From positions 21,604,164 to 21,668,163 of the forward strand of contig JARWKL010000005.1 in NCBI GenBank assembly GCA_029961685.1: a DNA stretch of 64,000 bases. Reading direction: 5' to 3'. Position numbers and translations under genes: made by a program. This document shows positions 1 through 12,405 of this stretch, piece by piece; position 1 is the stretch's first letter, and every line of letters starts with the position of its first letter. This DNA is from Aristolochia californica (Eukaryota; Streptophyta; Magnoliopsida; Piperales; Aristolochiaceae). The notes beneath the pieces are model-generated. The model was not told the DNA's origin, did no database searches, and saw nothing but the letters and a program-made list of their open reading frames with translations.

Positions 1-340
1 TGCATGATAAATCACTTTACAATCATCTATGATCGTGACGTCAACTTTTTGTAATTGGGAAAAATATTGGCTTTTTTGACTTAGGCAAATATCCCACCGC
101 ACGTTCACTTGAGAATTTAATGTTATTCTCTTTAAAAAATTTGGATCCATAGGTCATTTGCATCGTTAACATGTTTCAAGCATGCATATAAATTTTTTAA
201 AACAAGAGTAGAAAAATCCCTTTCTTCTAAAATTCTGAGCAATTAGGGTTGAATTTGTGGAATTTCCCAAAATTGTAGAATAAAACTTTTGAGTTCATTT
301 CTGGTGTGTGAATAAATTTTCTTTACTTAAATTTGTAACG
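1..340. repeat. Truncated satellite unit (first half only)
   Basis: The window opens almost exactly at a unit start. The unit runs only to the TTACTTAAATTTG point, then the next unit start (CATGACAAATTAATTT) follows directly, giving a 339-bp half unit. The break lies at the same place as in the half units at 5033-5369 and 10072-10409. The spacing of the breaks (about 5.03 kb) fits an older, more diverged relative of the 5.04 kb HOR. Confidence 0.85.
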
Positions 341-2358
341 CATGACAAATTAATTTACAATCATCTATGACCGTTAGGTCAGCTTTTTGTAAATGGGCAA
401 AATAATGGCTTGTTTGACTTGGGTAAATATCCCACCGCACGTTCACCTGAGAATTTAAGGTTATCCTGTTTAAAAGGTTTGGATCCATAGGCCATTTGTA
501 TCTTTAACATGTTTCTAACATGCATATCCATTTCTTAAAACATGTGTATAAAAATCTCTCTGTTATAAAATTTTGAGCTATTACGGTTTAACTAGAGGAA
601 TTTCCCAAACTTGGATTACAAAACTTTTGTGTTCATTTATGGTCAATGAATAAATTTTATTTACTTATATTTGTTATTGCTTTAAATTATTTCCATACAT
701 AAACTTTAAAAGTTTCATTTTCTTTTGATCTATTTGTCGTTTATATCTTTTATTGTTTACGAAATGAAGGGAAAGTGAAAACCAAAGTTTTGATTTAAGA
801 AAAAAGTATACATTTAAAATGGAAATGCACAATGCACCAATGTAGAGAGATATAATTCCAAAAAGTGTCTGTAATTTTTAGGGATTGTAAACTCTTTTTA
901 GTTTTAATATAACAGGTTCTACCATGCTTGGGAAAAGGGGGAGGCGGGGGATTTTTAACTGAGTGTTGACTCCCAATCCATAAGTGATTCCTTATAAAAA
1001 TATAGCCCGTTAGGCATGATATATACTTTACAATCATCTATGATCGTTAGGTCAGCTTTTTGTAACTGGGCAAAATAGTGGCTTGTTTCACTCGGGTAAA
1101 TATCCCACCGCACATTCACTTGAGAATTTAATGTTATTCTCTTTCAAATTTTTGGATCCATAGGTCATTTGCATCTTTAACATTTTTCAAGCATGCATAT
1201 CCATTTTTTAAAACATGTGTAGAAAAATCATTTTTTTATAAAATTCAGAGGAATTAGGGTTGATATAGTGCAATTTTCCCAAACTTGGATAACAAAAATT
1301 TTGGGTTCATTTATGGTGTGTGAATAAATTTGATTCACTAATATTTGTTATTTCTTTAAATTATTTCCTTACATAAACTCAAAATTTTCATTTTGTTGTG
1401 ATCTATTTGCCTTTTATATCTTTAATTGTTCACGAAATGAAAGGAAAGAAAAAATACAAGTTTTTATTTAAGAAAAAATTATACATCTAAAATGGAAATG
1501 CACAATGCACTAATGTGGAGAGAGATAATTCCAAAAAGTTTCTGTAATATTTAAGGATTTTAAACTCTTTTTAGTTTTTATATATCAGGTTCTGCAATCG
1601 TCAGGAAAAGGAGGCAGGGGATTTTTAAATGCGTGTTGACTCCCAATCCATAAGTTATTCTTTTCTAAAATATAGCCTGATACGCATGATAAATAACTTT
1701 ACAATCATCTATGATCCTGTGGTCAGCTTTTTGTAGATGGGCAAAAATAATGGCCTATTTCACTCAAGAAAATATCCCACAGCACGTTCTGTTGAGAATT
1801 TAATGTTATTCTCTTTAAAAGATTTGGATCCATAGGTCATTTACATCTTTAACATGTTTCAAGCATGCATATCCATTTTTTAAAACATGTGTAGAAAAAT
1901 CTCTTTCTTATAAAATTCTGAGCTATTAGGGTTGAACTAGTGGAATTTCAAAAACTTGGATAACAAAACTTTTGTGTTCATTTGTGGTGTGTGAATAAAT
2001 TTATTTACTTACATTTTTTATTTGCTTTAAATTATTTCCATACTTAATCTCTAAAGTTTTAGATTTTGTTGTGATCTATTTGCCTTTTATCTCTTTTTTT
2101 ATTTACGAGATGAAAGGAAAGATAAAACTCAAGTTTGTATCTAAGAAAAAAGTATACATCTAAAAAGGAAATGCAAAATGCACAATTGTAGAGAGTGATA
2201 ATTCCAAAAGTGTTTGTAATTTTTAGGGATTGTAAACTCTGTTTAGTTTTTATAAATCAGGTTCTGCAATCGTCGGGAAATGGGGGAGGCGGGGGATTTT
2301 TTTCTGTGTGTTGACTCCCAATCCATAAGTCATTCCTTACACAAATATGGCCCGTTAC
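340..2358. repeat. Three diverged full monomers
   Basis: Units start at 340, 1014 and 1684. The third changes character inside: its first half does not match the HOR unit at 6721-7395. From about 2100 it carries that unit's markers, GATAAAACTCAAGTTTGTAT and a T-rich stretch after the G-rich patch. This suggests that a recombination breakpoint at the left edge of the 5.04 kb HOR lies near 2.1 kb. Confidence 0.8.
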
Positions 2359-5300
2359 GAATGATAAATAATCTTATAATCATCTATGATAGTTAGGTGA
2401 ACTTTTTTTAAAAGGGCAAAATAATGGCTTGTTTAACTCGGGAAAATATCGTTCACTTGAGAATTTAATGTAATTCTCTTTAAAAGGTTGGGATCCACAG
2501 GTCATTTGCATCTTTACCATGTTTCAAGCATGCAGATCCATATTTTAAAACATGAGTCGAAAAATCTCTTTCTTATAAAATTCCGAGCTATTAGGGTTGA
2601 ACTAGTGGAATTTCCTAAACTTGATAGCAAAACATTTCTGTTCATTTGTGGTGTGTGAATAATTTTTTTTTACTTCCATTTGTTTATTGCTTTCAATTAT
2701 TTCCATACATAAACTCTAAAACTTTCATTTTTTTGTGATCTATTTGCCTTTTATCTCTTTCTTTTGTTTACGAGATGAAGGGAAAGTGAAAATTCAAGTT
2801 TTGATTTAAGAAACAAGTATACATCTTATATGGAAATGCACAATGCACAAATGTATAGAAAGATAATTCCAAAAAGTGTCTGTAATTTTAAGGGATTATA
2901 AACTCTTTTTAGTTTTTATATATCAGGTTTTGCAATCGTCTGGAAAAGGGGGAGGCGGGGATTTTTAACTGAGTGTTGTCTCCCAATCCATAAGTCATTC
3001 CTTACAAAAATTGAGCCCATTACGCATGATAAATCACTTTACAATCATCTATGATCGTTAGGTTAGCTTTTTCTAAATGGGCAAAATAATTGTTTGTTTG
3101 ACTTGTGTAAATATCCGACCGCACTTTCACTTGTGAATTTAATGTTATTCTCTTTAAAAGGTTTGGATTCGTTGGTAATTTGCAACTTTAACAAGTTTTA
3201 GGCATGCATATCCCTTTTTTAAAACATGTGTAGAAACATCTCTTTCTTATAAAATTCCGAGCTATTAGGGTTGAACTAGTGGAATTTCCCAAACTTGGAT
3301 AAAAAAATTTTTGTGTTTATTTGTGATTTGTGAATAAATTTTATTTACTTACATTTGGTTATTGTGTTAAATTTTGTCCATACATAAACTCTAAAATTTT
3401 CATTTTGTTGTGATCTATATCCCTTTTATTTCTTTTTTTTGTTTACGAGATGAAGGGAAAGTGAAAACTCAAGTTTTAATTTAAGAAAAAAGTGTACACC
3501 TAAAATGGAAATGCACAATGCACAAATGTGGAGAGAGATAATTTCAAAAAGTGTATGTAATTTTTAGGGATCGAAAACTCTTTTAACTTTTAATTTATCA
3601 CGTTGTGCAATCGTCAGGAAAAGAGGGTGGCGGGCGATTTTTAATTGAGTGTTGATTCCCAATCCATAAGTCATTCCTTACAAAAATATAGCCCGTTATG
3701 CGTGATAATTCATTTTACAATCATCTATGATCGTGAGGTTAGCTTTTTGTAAATGTGAAAAATAATGGCTTGTTTGACACGGGTAAGTATCCCTCCGCAC
3801 ATTCACTTGTGAATTTAATGATATTCTCTTTAAAAGTGTTTGGATCCATAGGTCATTTGTATTTTTAACATGTTTCAGGCATGCGTATCCATTTTTTAAA
3901 ACTTGTGTTCAAAAATCTATTTCTTAAAATTCCGAGCTACTAGGGTTGAACTAGTGGAATTTCCAAAACTTGGAAAAAAACTTTAGTGTTCATTTGTGGT
4001 GTGTGAATAAATTTTCATTACTTACATTTGTATATTGCTTTAAATTCTTTCCATACATAAACTCTAAAATTTTCATTTTGTTGTGATCTTTTTGCCTTTT
4101 ATATCTTTTATTGTTTATGGAAATAAGGGATAGTGAAAACACAAGTTTTGATTTAAGAAAAATGTATACATCTAAAATGGAAATGCATATAGCACAAATG
4201 TAGAAATTGTCAGTAATTTTTAGGGATTCTAAACACTTTTTAGTTTTTATGAATCAGGTTCTGCAATCATCGGGAAAAGGGGGAGGCGAGGGATTTTTAA
4301 CTGAGTGTTGACTCCCAATCCATAAGTCATTCCTTTAAAAAATATATCCCGTTCCGCATGAAAAATCACTTAACAATCATCTTGGATCGTTAGATCAGCT
4401 TTTTGTAAATGGGCAAAATAATGGTTAGTTTGACTCGGGTAAATATCTCTCCGCACGTTCACTTGAGAATTTAATGTTATTCTCTTCAAAAGGTTTGGAT
4501 CCATAGGTAATTTTCATCTTTAACTAGTTTCAAGCATGCATATCCATTTTTTTAAACATGTGTAGAAAAATCTCTTTCTTTTAAAATTCCGAGCTATTAG
4601 TGTTGAACTAGTGGAATTTCCCAAACTTGGATAACAAAAAATTTGTTTTCATTTGTGGTGTGTGAATAAAGTTTCTTTACTTTCATTTTTTTATTGCTCT
4701 AAATTATTTCCCTCTTTAAACTCTAAATGTTTCATTTTGTTCTGATTTATTTGCCTTTTATCTCTTTTTTTTTCTTTACGAGAAGAAGGGAAAGTGAAAA
4801 CTCAAGTTTTGATTTTAGAAAAAAGTATACATCTAAAATAGAAATGCACAATTGACTTATGTTGAGAGTGATAATTCATAAAACTGTCTATAATTTTTAG
4901 GCATTGTAAACTCTTTTTAGTTTTTATATATCAGGTTCTGCAATCGTCGAGAAAAGGGGGAGGCAAGGGATATTTAACTAAGTGTTGACTCCAATTCCAT
5001 AAGTGAATCCATACAAAAATGTAGCCCGTTACGTATGATAAATCACTTTACAATGATCGATGATCGTTAGGTCAGCTTTTTGTAAATGAGCAAAATAATG
5101 GCTTGTTTGACTCTTGTAAATATCCCACCGCACGTTCACTTGAGAATATAATGTTATTATCTTTAAAATTTTTGGAACCATAGGTCATTTGCATCTTTAA
5201 CATGTTTCAAGTATGCATATCCTTTTATTAAACAAGTGTAGAAAAATCTCTTTCTTAGAAAATTCCGTCCTATTTGGGTTGAACTAGTGGAATTTCCCAA

Positions 5301-7395
5301 ACTTGAATAACAAAACTATTGGGTTCCTTTGTGGTGTGAGCATAAATTTTCTGTACTTACATTTTTTATGCATGATAAATCACTTTACAATCATCTATGA
5401 TCATTAGGTCAGTTTTTTTTTAAATGGGCAAAATAATGGGTTGTTTGACTCGGGTAAATATCCCACCGCACGTTCACTTTAGAATTCTATGTTATTCTCT
5501 TTAAAATGATTACATGCATAGGTCATTTGCATATTTAACATGTTTCAAGCATGCATATTCATTTTTTAAAACATGTGTAGAAAAATCTCTTTGTGATAAA
5601 ATTCTGAGCCATTAGGGTTGAACTAGTGGAATTTCCAAAACTTGGATAACAAAACTTTTGTGTTCATTTGTGGTGTATGAATAAATTTTCTTTACTTACA
5701 TTTGTTTATTGCTTTAAATTATTTCCATACATAAAGTCTAAACTTTTCATTTTTTTGTGATCTGTTTGCTTTTTATCTCTTTTTTTGTTTACAAGATGAA
5801 GGGGAAGTGAAAATTCAAGTTTGTATTTTAGAAAAAAGTATAAATCTAATATGAAAATGCACAATGCACAAATGTATAGAAAGAAAATTCCAAAAAGTGT
5901 CTGTAATGTTAAGGCGTTATAAACTCTTTTTAGTTTTTATATATCAGGTTCTGCAATCGTCTGGAAAAGGGGGAGTCGGGTATTTTTAACTGAGTGTTGT
6001 CTCCCAATCCATAAGTCATTCCTTACAAAAATAGAGCTTGTTACGCTTGATGAATCACTTTACAATCATCTATGATCGTTAGGCCAACTTTTTCTAAATG
6101 GGCAAAATAATTGTTTGTTTGACTTGTGTAAATATCCCACCGCACTTTCACTTGTGAATTTAATGTTATTTTCTTTAAAAGGTTTGGATTCTTTGGTAAT
6201 TTGCCTCTTTAACAGGTTTCAAGCATGCATATCCCTTTTTTAAAACATGTGTAGAAACATCTCTTCCTTATAAAATTCCGAGCTATTAGGGTTGAACTAG
6301 TGGAATTTCCCAAACTTGGATAACAAAAATTTTGTGTTTATTTGTGGTTTGTGAAGAAATTTTATTTACTTACATTTGTTTATTGTGTTAAATTCTATCC
6401 TTACATAAACTCTAAAATTTTTATTTGGTTGTGATCTATATGCCTTTTATCTCTTTTTTTTGTTTACGAGATGAAGGGAAGGAGAAAACTTAAGTTTTAA
6501 TTTAAGAAAAAAGTGTTCATCTAAAATGGAAATGCACAATGCACAAATGTGGAGAGTGATAATTTCAAAAAGTGTATGTAATTTTTAGGGATTGTAAACT
6601 ATTTTAACTTTTTATATATCACGTTGTGCAATCGTCGGGAAAAGGGGAACGCGGGCGATTTTTAATTGAGTGTTGAATCTCAATCCATAAATCATTCCTT
6701 ACAAAAATATAGCCCGTTACGCATGATATATCACTTTACAATCATCTGTGATCGTTAGGTCAGCTTTGTCTAAATTGGCAAGATAATGGCTTGTTTGACT
6801 CGAGTAAATATATGATCGCACGTTCACTTGAGAATTTATTGTTATTCTCTTTAAAATGTTTGGATTCATAGGTAATTTGCATCTTTAACATGTTTCAAAC
6901 ATGCATATCCCTTTTTTAAAACATGTGTAGAAAAATCTCTTTCTTATAAAATTCCGAGAGATTAGGGTTGAACTAGTGGAATTTCCAAAACTTGGATAAC
7001 AAAAAATTTGTGTTCATTTGTGGTGTGTGAATAAATTTTATTTAATTATATTTTTTTATTGCTTTAAATTCTTTCCATAAAAAAACACTTAACTTTTCAT
7101 TTTGTTGTTATCTATTTTCCTTTTATCTCTTTTTTTTGTTTATGAGATGAACAGACAGATAAAACTCAAGTTTGTATATATGAAAAAAGTATACATCTAA
7201 AATGGAAATGCACAATGCACAAATGTAGAGAGAGATCATTCCAAAAGTGTCTCTAATTATTAGGGATTGTAAACTCTTTTTAGTTTTTATAAATCAGGTT
7301 CTGCAATCGTCGGGAAATGGGGGAGGCGGGGGATTTTTTTTTGCGTGTTGACTCCTAATCCATAAGTCATTCCTTACACAAATATAGCCCGTTAC
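2359..7395. repeat. 5.04 kb higher-order repeat, copy A
   Basis: Units start at 2359, 3024, 3700, 4356, 5033 (half unit), 5370, 6045 and 6721. Each has a partner at +5.03 to +5.04 kb with private markers. The unit at 2359 lacks about 10 bp between AAATAT and CGTTCAC. The unit at 3700 has GAAATAAGGGATAGTGAAAA and a short TAGAAATTGTC stretch. The unit at 6721 has TTTGTCTAAATTGGCAAGA. By my count 4141-4260 and 9181-9300 differ at only 4 of 120 positions, far closer than adjacent units. Inside the HOR, 2359-3699 resembles 5370-6720, so the unit itself grew by an earlier two-monomer duplication. Confidence 0.93.
5033..5369. repeat. Fixed 337-bp half monomer of the 5.04 kb HOR
   Basis: This unit stops after CTGTACTTACATTTTTTA and is followed at once by the start box of the next unit. 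The second half of the monomer is missing. The same junction, with the same private bases (GTGTGAGCATAAATTTTCTG just before it), occurs in copy B at about 10410. The truncation therefore predates amplification of the HOR. Confidence 0.93.
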
Positions 7396-10071
7396 GAATG
7401 ATAAATCATTTTATAATCATCTGTGATAGTTAGGTGAACTTTTTTTAAAAGGGCAAAATAATGGCTTGTTTAACTCGGGTAAATATCGTTCACTTGAGAA
7501 TTTAATATAATTCTCTTTAAATGGTTGGGATCCATAGGTCATTTGCATCTTTAACATGTTTCAAGCATGCAGATCCATTTTTTAAAACATGCGTCGAAAA
7601 ATCTCTTTCTTATAAAATTCCGAGCTATTAGGGTTGAACTAGTGGAATTTCCTAAACTTGGATAGCAAAACTTTTCTGTTCATTTGTGGTGTGTGAATAA
7701 TTTTGTTTTACTTCCATTTGTTTATTGCTTTCAATTCTTTCCATACATAAACTCTAAAACTTTCATTTTTTTGTGATCTATTGGCCTTTTATCTCTTTCT
7801 TTTGTTTACGAGATGAAGGGAAAGTGAAAATTCAAGTTTTGATTTAAGAAAAAAGTATACATCTAATATGGAAATGCACAATGCACAAATGTATAGAAAG
7901 ATAATTCCAAAAAGTCTCTGTAATTTTAAGGGATTATCAACTCTTTTTAGTTTTTATATATCAGGTTTTGCAATCGTCTGGAAAAGGGGGAGGTGGGGAT
8001 TTTTAACTGAGTGTTGACTCCCAATCCATAAGTCATTCCTTAAAAAATAGAGCCCGTTACGCATGATAAATCACTTTACAATCATCTATGATTGTTAGGT
8101 CAGCTTTTTCTAAATGGGCAAAATAATTGTTTGTTTGACTTGTGCAAATATCCCACCGCACTTTCACATGTGAATTTAATGTTATTTTCTTTAAAAAGGT
8201 TTGGATTCGTTGGTAATTTGCAACTTTAACAAGTTTCAGGCAAGCATATCCCTTTTTTAAAACATGTGTAGAAACATCTTTTTCTTATAAAATTCCGAGC
8301 TATTAGGGTTGAACTAGTGGAATTTCCCAAACTTGGATAACAAAAATTTTGTGTTTATTTGTGGTTTGTGAATAAATTTTATTTACTTACATTTGGTTAT
8401 TGTGGGAAATTTTGTCCTTACATAAACTCTAAAATTTTCATTTTGTTGTGATCTATATGCCTTTTATATCTTTTTTTTGTTTACGAGATGAAGGTAAAGT
8501 GAAAACTCAAGTTTTAATTTAAGAAAAAAGTGTACATCTAAAATGGAAATGCAGAAGGCACAAATGTGGAGAGAGATAATTTCAGAAAGTGTATGTAATT
8601 TTTAGGGATTGTAAACTCTTTTAACTTTTTATATATCACGTTGTGCAATCATCGGGAAATGGGGGTGGCGGGCGATTTTTAATTGAGTGTTTACTCCAAA
8701 TCCATAAGTCATTCCTTACAAAAATATAGCCCGTTACGCATGATAATTCACTTTATAATCATCTATGATCGTGAGGTTAGCTTTTTTTAAATGTGAAAAA
8801 TAATGGCTTGTTTGACACGGGTAAGTATCCCTTCGCACGTTCACTTGTGAATTTAATCATATTCTCTTTAAAAGTGTTTGGATCCATAGGTCATTTGCAT
8901 CTTTAACATGTTTCAGGCATGCATATCCATTTTTTAAAACTTGTGTTCAAAAGTCTCTTTCTTAAAATTCTGAGCTACTAGGGTTGAACTAGTGGAATTT
9001 CCCAAACTTGGAAAAAAATAATTTAGTGTTCATTTGTGGTGTGTGAATAAATTTTCATTACTTACATTTGTATATTGTTTTAAATTCTTTCCATACATAA
9101 ACTCTAAAATTTTCATTTTGTTGTGATCTTTTTGCCTTTTATATCTTTTATTGTTTATGGAAATAAGGGATAGTGAAAACACAAGTTTTGATTTAAGAAA
9201 AAAGTATACATCTAAAATGGAAATGCATAATGCACAAATGTAGAAATTGTCTGTAATTTTTAGGGATTCTAAACACTTTTTAGTTTTTATGAATCAGGTT
9301 ATGCAACCATCGGGAAAAGGGGGAGGCGGGGGATTTTTAACTGAGTGTTGACTCCCAATCCATAAGTCATTCCTTTAAAAAATATATCCCGTTACGCATG
9401 ATAAATCTCTTAACAATCATCTTGGATCGTTAGATCAACTTTTTGTAAATGGGCAAAATAATGGTTAGTTTGACTCGGGTAAATATCCCTCCGCACGTTC
9501 ACTTGAGAATTTAATGTTATTCTCTTCAAAAGGTTTGGATCCATAGATAATTTTCATCTCTAACTAGTTTCAAGCATGCATATCCATTTTTTTAAACATG
9601 TGTAGAAAAATTTCTTTCTTTTAAAATTCCGAGCTATTAGTGTTGAACTAGAGGAATTTCCCAAACTTGGATAACAAAAATTTTGTGTTCATTTGTGGAT
9701 TGTGAATAAATTTTGTTTACTTACATTTGTTTATTGCTTTAAATTCTTTCCCTCTTTAAACTCTAAATTTTTCATTTTGTTGTGATTTATTTGCCTTTTA
9801 TCTCTTTTTTTTGTTTACGAGAAGAAGGGAAAGGGAAAACCCAGGTTTTGATTTTAGAAAAAAGTATACATCTAAAATAGAAATGCACAATTCACATATG
9901 TTGAGAGTGATAATTCATAAAACTGTCTGTAATTTATAGGCATTGTAAACTCTTTTTAGTTTTTATATATCAGGTTCTGCAATCGTCGAGAAAAGGGAGA
10001 GGCAAGGGATTTTTAACTAAGTGTTGACTCCCAATCCATAAGTCAATCCTTACAAATATGTAGCCCATTAC

Positions 10072-10409
10072 GCATGATAAATCACTTTACAATCATCGAT
10101 GATCGTTAAGTCAACTTTTTGTAAATGGGCAAAATAAAGGCTTGTTTGACTCTGGTAAATATCCCATCGCACGTTCACTTGAGAATATAATGTTATTCTC
10201 TTTAAAATTTTTGGAACCATAGGTCATTTGCATCTTTAACATGTTTCAAGTATGCATATCCTTTTATTAAAACAAGTGTAGAAAAATCTCTTTCTTAGAA
10301 AATTCTGACCTATTAGGGTTGAACTAGTGGAATTTCCCAAACTTGAATAACCAAACTTTTGGGTTCCTTTGTGGTGTGAGCATAAATTTTCTGTACTTAC
10401 ATTTTTTAC
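10072..10409. repeat. Fixed 338-bp half monomer, copy B
   Basis: Counterpart of 5033-5369, with the same truncation point and the same private bases (ATTTTTTGGAACCATAGG, AACTTGAATAAC, GGGTTCCTTTGTGG). It keeps only the half of the monomer that carries the BamHI-type box region and the inverted repeat. Confidence 0.93.
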
Positions 10410-11639
10410 GCATGATAAATCACTTTAAAATCATCTATGATCATTAGGTCAGATTTTTTTTAAATGGGCAAAATAATGGCTTGTTTGACTCGAGTAAATA
10501 TCCCACCACACGTTCACTTTAGAATTCAATGTTAGTCTCTTTAAAAGGATTATATGCATAGGTCATTTGCATATTGAACATATTTCAAGCATGCATATCC
10601 ATTTTTTAAAACGTGTAGAAAAATCTCTTTGTGATAAAATTCTGAGCTATTTGGGTTGAACTAGTGGAATTTCCAAAACATGGATAACAAAACTTTTGTG
10701 TTCATTTGTGGTGTATGAATAAATTTTCTTTACTTACATTTGTTTATTGTTTTAAATTATTTCCATACATAAACTCTAAATTTTTCATTTTTTTGTGATC
10801 TGTTTGCTTTTTATCTCTTTTTTTGTTTTCGAGATGAAGGGGAAGTGAAAATTCAAGTTTGTATTTTAGAAAAAAGTATAAATCTAATATGGAAATGCAC
10901 AATGCACAAATGTATAGAAAGATAATTCCAAAAAGTGTTTGTAATTTTAAGGGATTATAAACTCTTTTTATTTTTTATATATCAGGTTCTGCAATCGTCT
11001 GGAAAAGGGGGAGGCAGGGATTTTTAACTGAGTGTTGACTCCCAATCCATAAGTCATTTCTTACAAAAATAGAGCCTGTTACGCATGATAAATTACTTTA
11101 CAATCATCTATGATCGTTTGGCCAGCTTTTTCTAAATGGGCAAAATAATTGTTTGTTTGACTTGTGTAAATATCCCACCGCACTTTCACTTGTGAATTTA
11201 ATGTTATTCTCTTTAAAAGGTTTTGATTCATTGGTAATTTGCATCTTTAACAGGTTTCAAGCATGCATATCCCTTTTTTAAAACATGTGTAGAAACATCT
11301 CTTTCTTATAAAATTCTGAGCTATTAGGGTTGAACTAGTGGAATTTCCCAAACTTGGTTAACAAAAATTTTGTGTTTATTTGTGGTTTGTGTATAAATTT
11401 TATTTACTTACATTTGGTTATTGTGTAAAATTCAGTCCTTACATAATCTCTAAAATTTTTATTTTGTTGTGATCTATATGCCTTTTATCTGTTTTTTTTT
11501 TTACGAGATAAAGGGAAAGAGAAAACTCAAGTTTTAATTTAAGAAAAAAGTGTACATCTAAAATGGAAATGCACAATGCACAAATGTGGAGAGTGATAAT
11601 TTCAAAAAGTGTATGTAATTTTTAGGGATTGTAAACTAT

Positions 11640-11656
11640 TTCAACTTCGGGAAAAG
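11640..11656. other. 25-bp deletion junction private to HOR copy B
   Basis: AACTT runs directly into CGGGAAAAGG. Copy A has 25 more bases here (6611-6635), including the TATATATC box. The deletion therefore arose after the two HOR copies separated and marks copy B. Confidence 0.85.
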
Positions 11657-12405
11657 GGGGACGTGGGCGATTTTTAATTGAGTATTGAATCTCAATCCAT
11701 AAGTCATTCCTTACAAAAATATAGCCCTTTAGGCATGATATATCACTTTACAATCATCTGTGATCGTTAGGTCAGCTTTGTCTAAATTGGTAAGATAATG
11801 GCTTGTTTGACTCGAGTAAATATACCATCGCACGTTCACTTGAGAATTTATTGTTATTCTCTTTGAAAAGTTTGGATTCATAGGTAATTTGCATCTTCAA
11901 CATGTTTCAAACATGCATATCTCTTTTTTAAAACATGTGTAGAAAAATCTCTTTCTTACAAAATTTCGAGCGATTAGGGTTGAACCAGTGGAATATCCCA
12001 AACTTGGATAACAAAAAATTTGTGTTCATTTTTGGTGTGTGAATAAATTTTCTTTAATTATATTTTTTTATCGCTTTAAATTCTTTTCATAAAAAAACAC
12101 TTCACTTTTCATTTTGTTGTGATCTATTTTCCTTGTATCTCTTTTTTTGTTTATGAGATGAATAGACATATAAAACTCAAGTTTGTATATATGAAAAAAG
12201 TATACATCTAAAATGGAAATGCACAATGCACAAATGTAGAGAGAGATCATTCTAAAAGTGTCTGTTATTTTTAGGGATTGTAAACTCTTTTTAGTTTTTT
12301 AAATCAGGTTCTGCAATCGTCAGGAAAAAGGGGAGGCGGGGAATTTTTAACTGTGTGTTGACTCCCAATCCAAAAGTCATTCCTTACACAAATATAGCTC
12401 GTTAC

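Larger units (their letters stand above)
7396..12405. repeat. 5.04 kb higher-order repeat, copy B
   Basis: Units start at 7396, 8061, 8738, 9396, 10072 (half unit), 10410, 11083 and 11733, in the same order and with the same markers as copy A. The copy is about 25 bp shorter because the unit at 11083 has lost the stretch equivalent to 6611-6635 (junction at 11647/11648). The correspondence ends near 12.4 kb. The next unit (12406) does not share the 10-bp gap that opens copies A and B. Confidence 0.93.

Noticed and set aside
795..1037. 80-codon open frame on the minus strand, with relatives at 12660-12902, 24115-24303, 57932-58120 and 58915-59109
   Set aside because: All are the same part of the satellite unit read in one frame. 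The frame is broken in most units, has no recognisable domain, and its amino-acid content (F, I, K, L rich) follows from A+T richness.
1255..1262. TTAGGGTT, reminiscent of telomere repeats, present in most units near +250
   Set aside because: It is a single copy per unit inside ATTAGGGTTGAACTAG, never in tandem, so it is not telomeric DNA.
5360..5375. Half-unit junctions as transposon insertion edges
   Set aside because: There are no terminal repeats, target duplications or foreign sequence at the junctions. They are simple joins of two satellite units.
6309..6330. GGTTGAACTAG resembling a tRNA-type B box, with T-tracts downstream that could end Pol III transcripts
   Set aside because: It lacks the invariant C of the B box and has no matching A box or cloverleaf. 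T-tracts are expected in this A+T-rich DNA.
8625..8640. TATATATC boxes as promoters
   Set aside because: They occur in almost every unit at a fixed place with no downstream gene. Satellite transcription is possible but the sequence does not show it.
1..12405. CRISPR-like regular repetition
   Set aside because: The repeat unit is ~670 bp with no short identical repeats separated by unique spacers. This is an ordinary eukaryotic tandem satellite.
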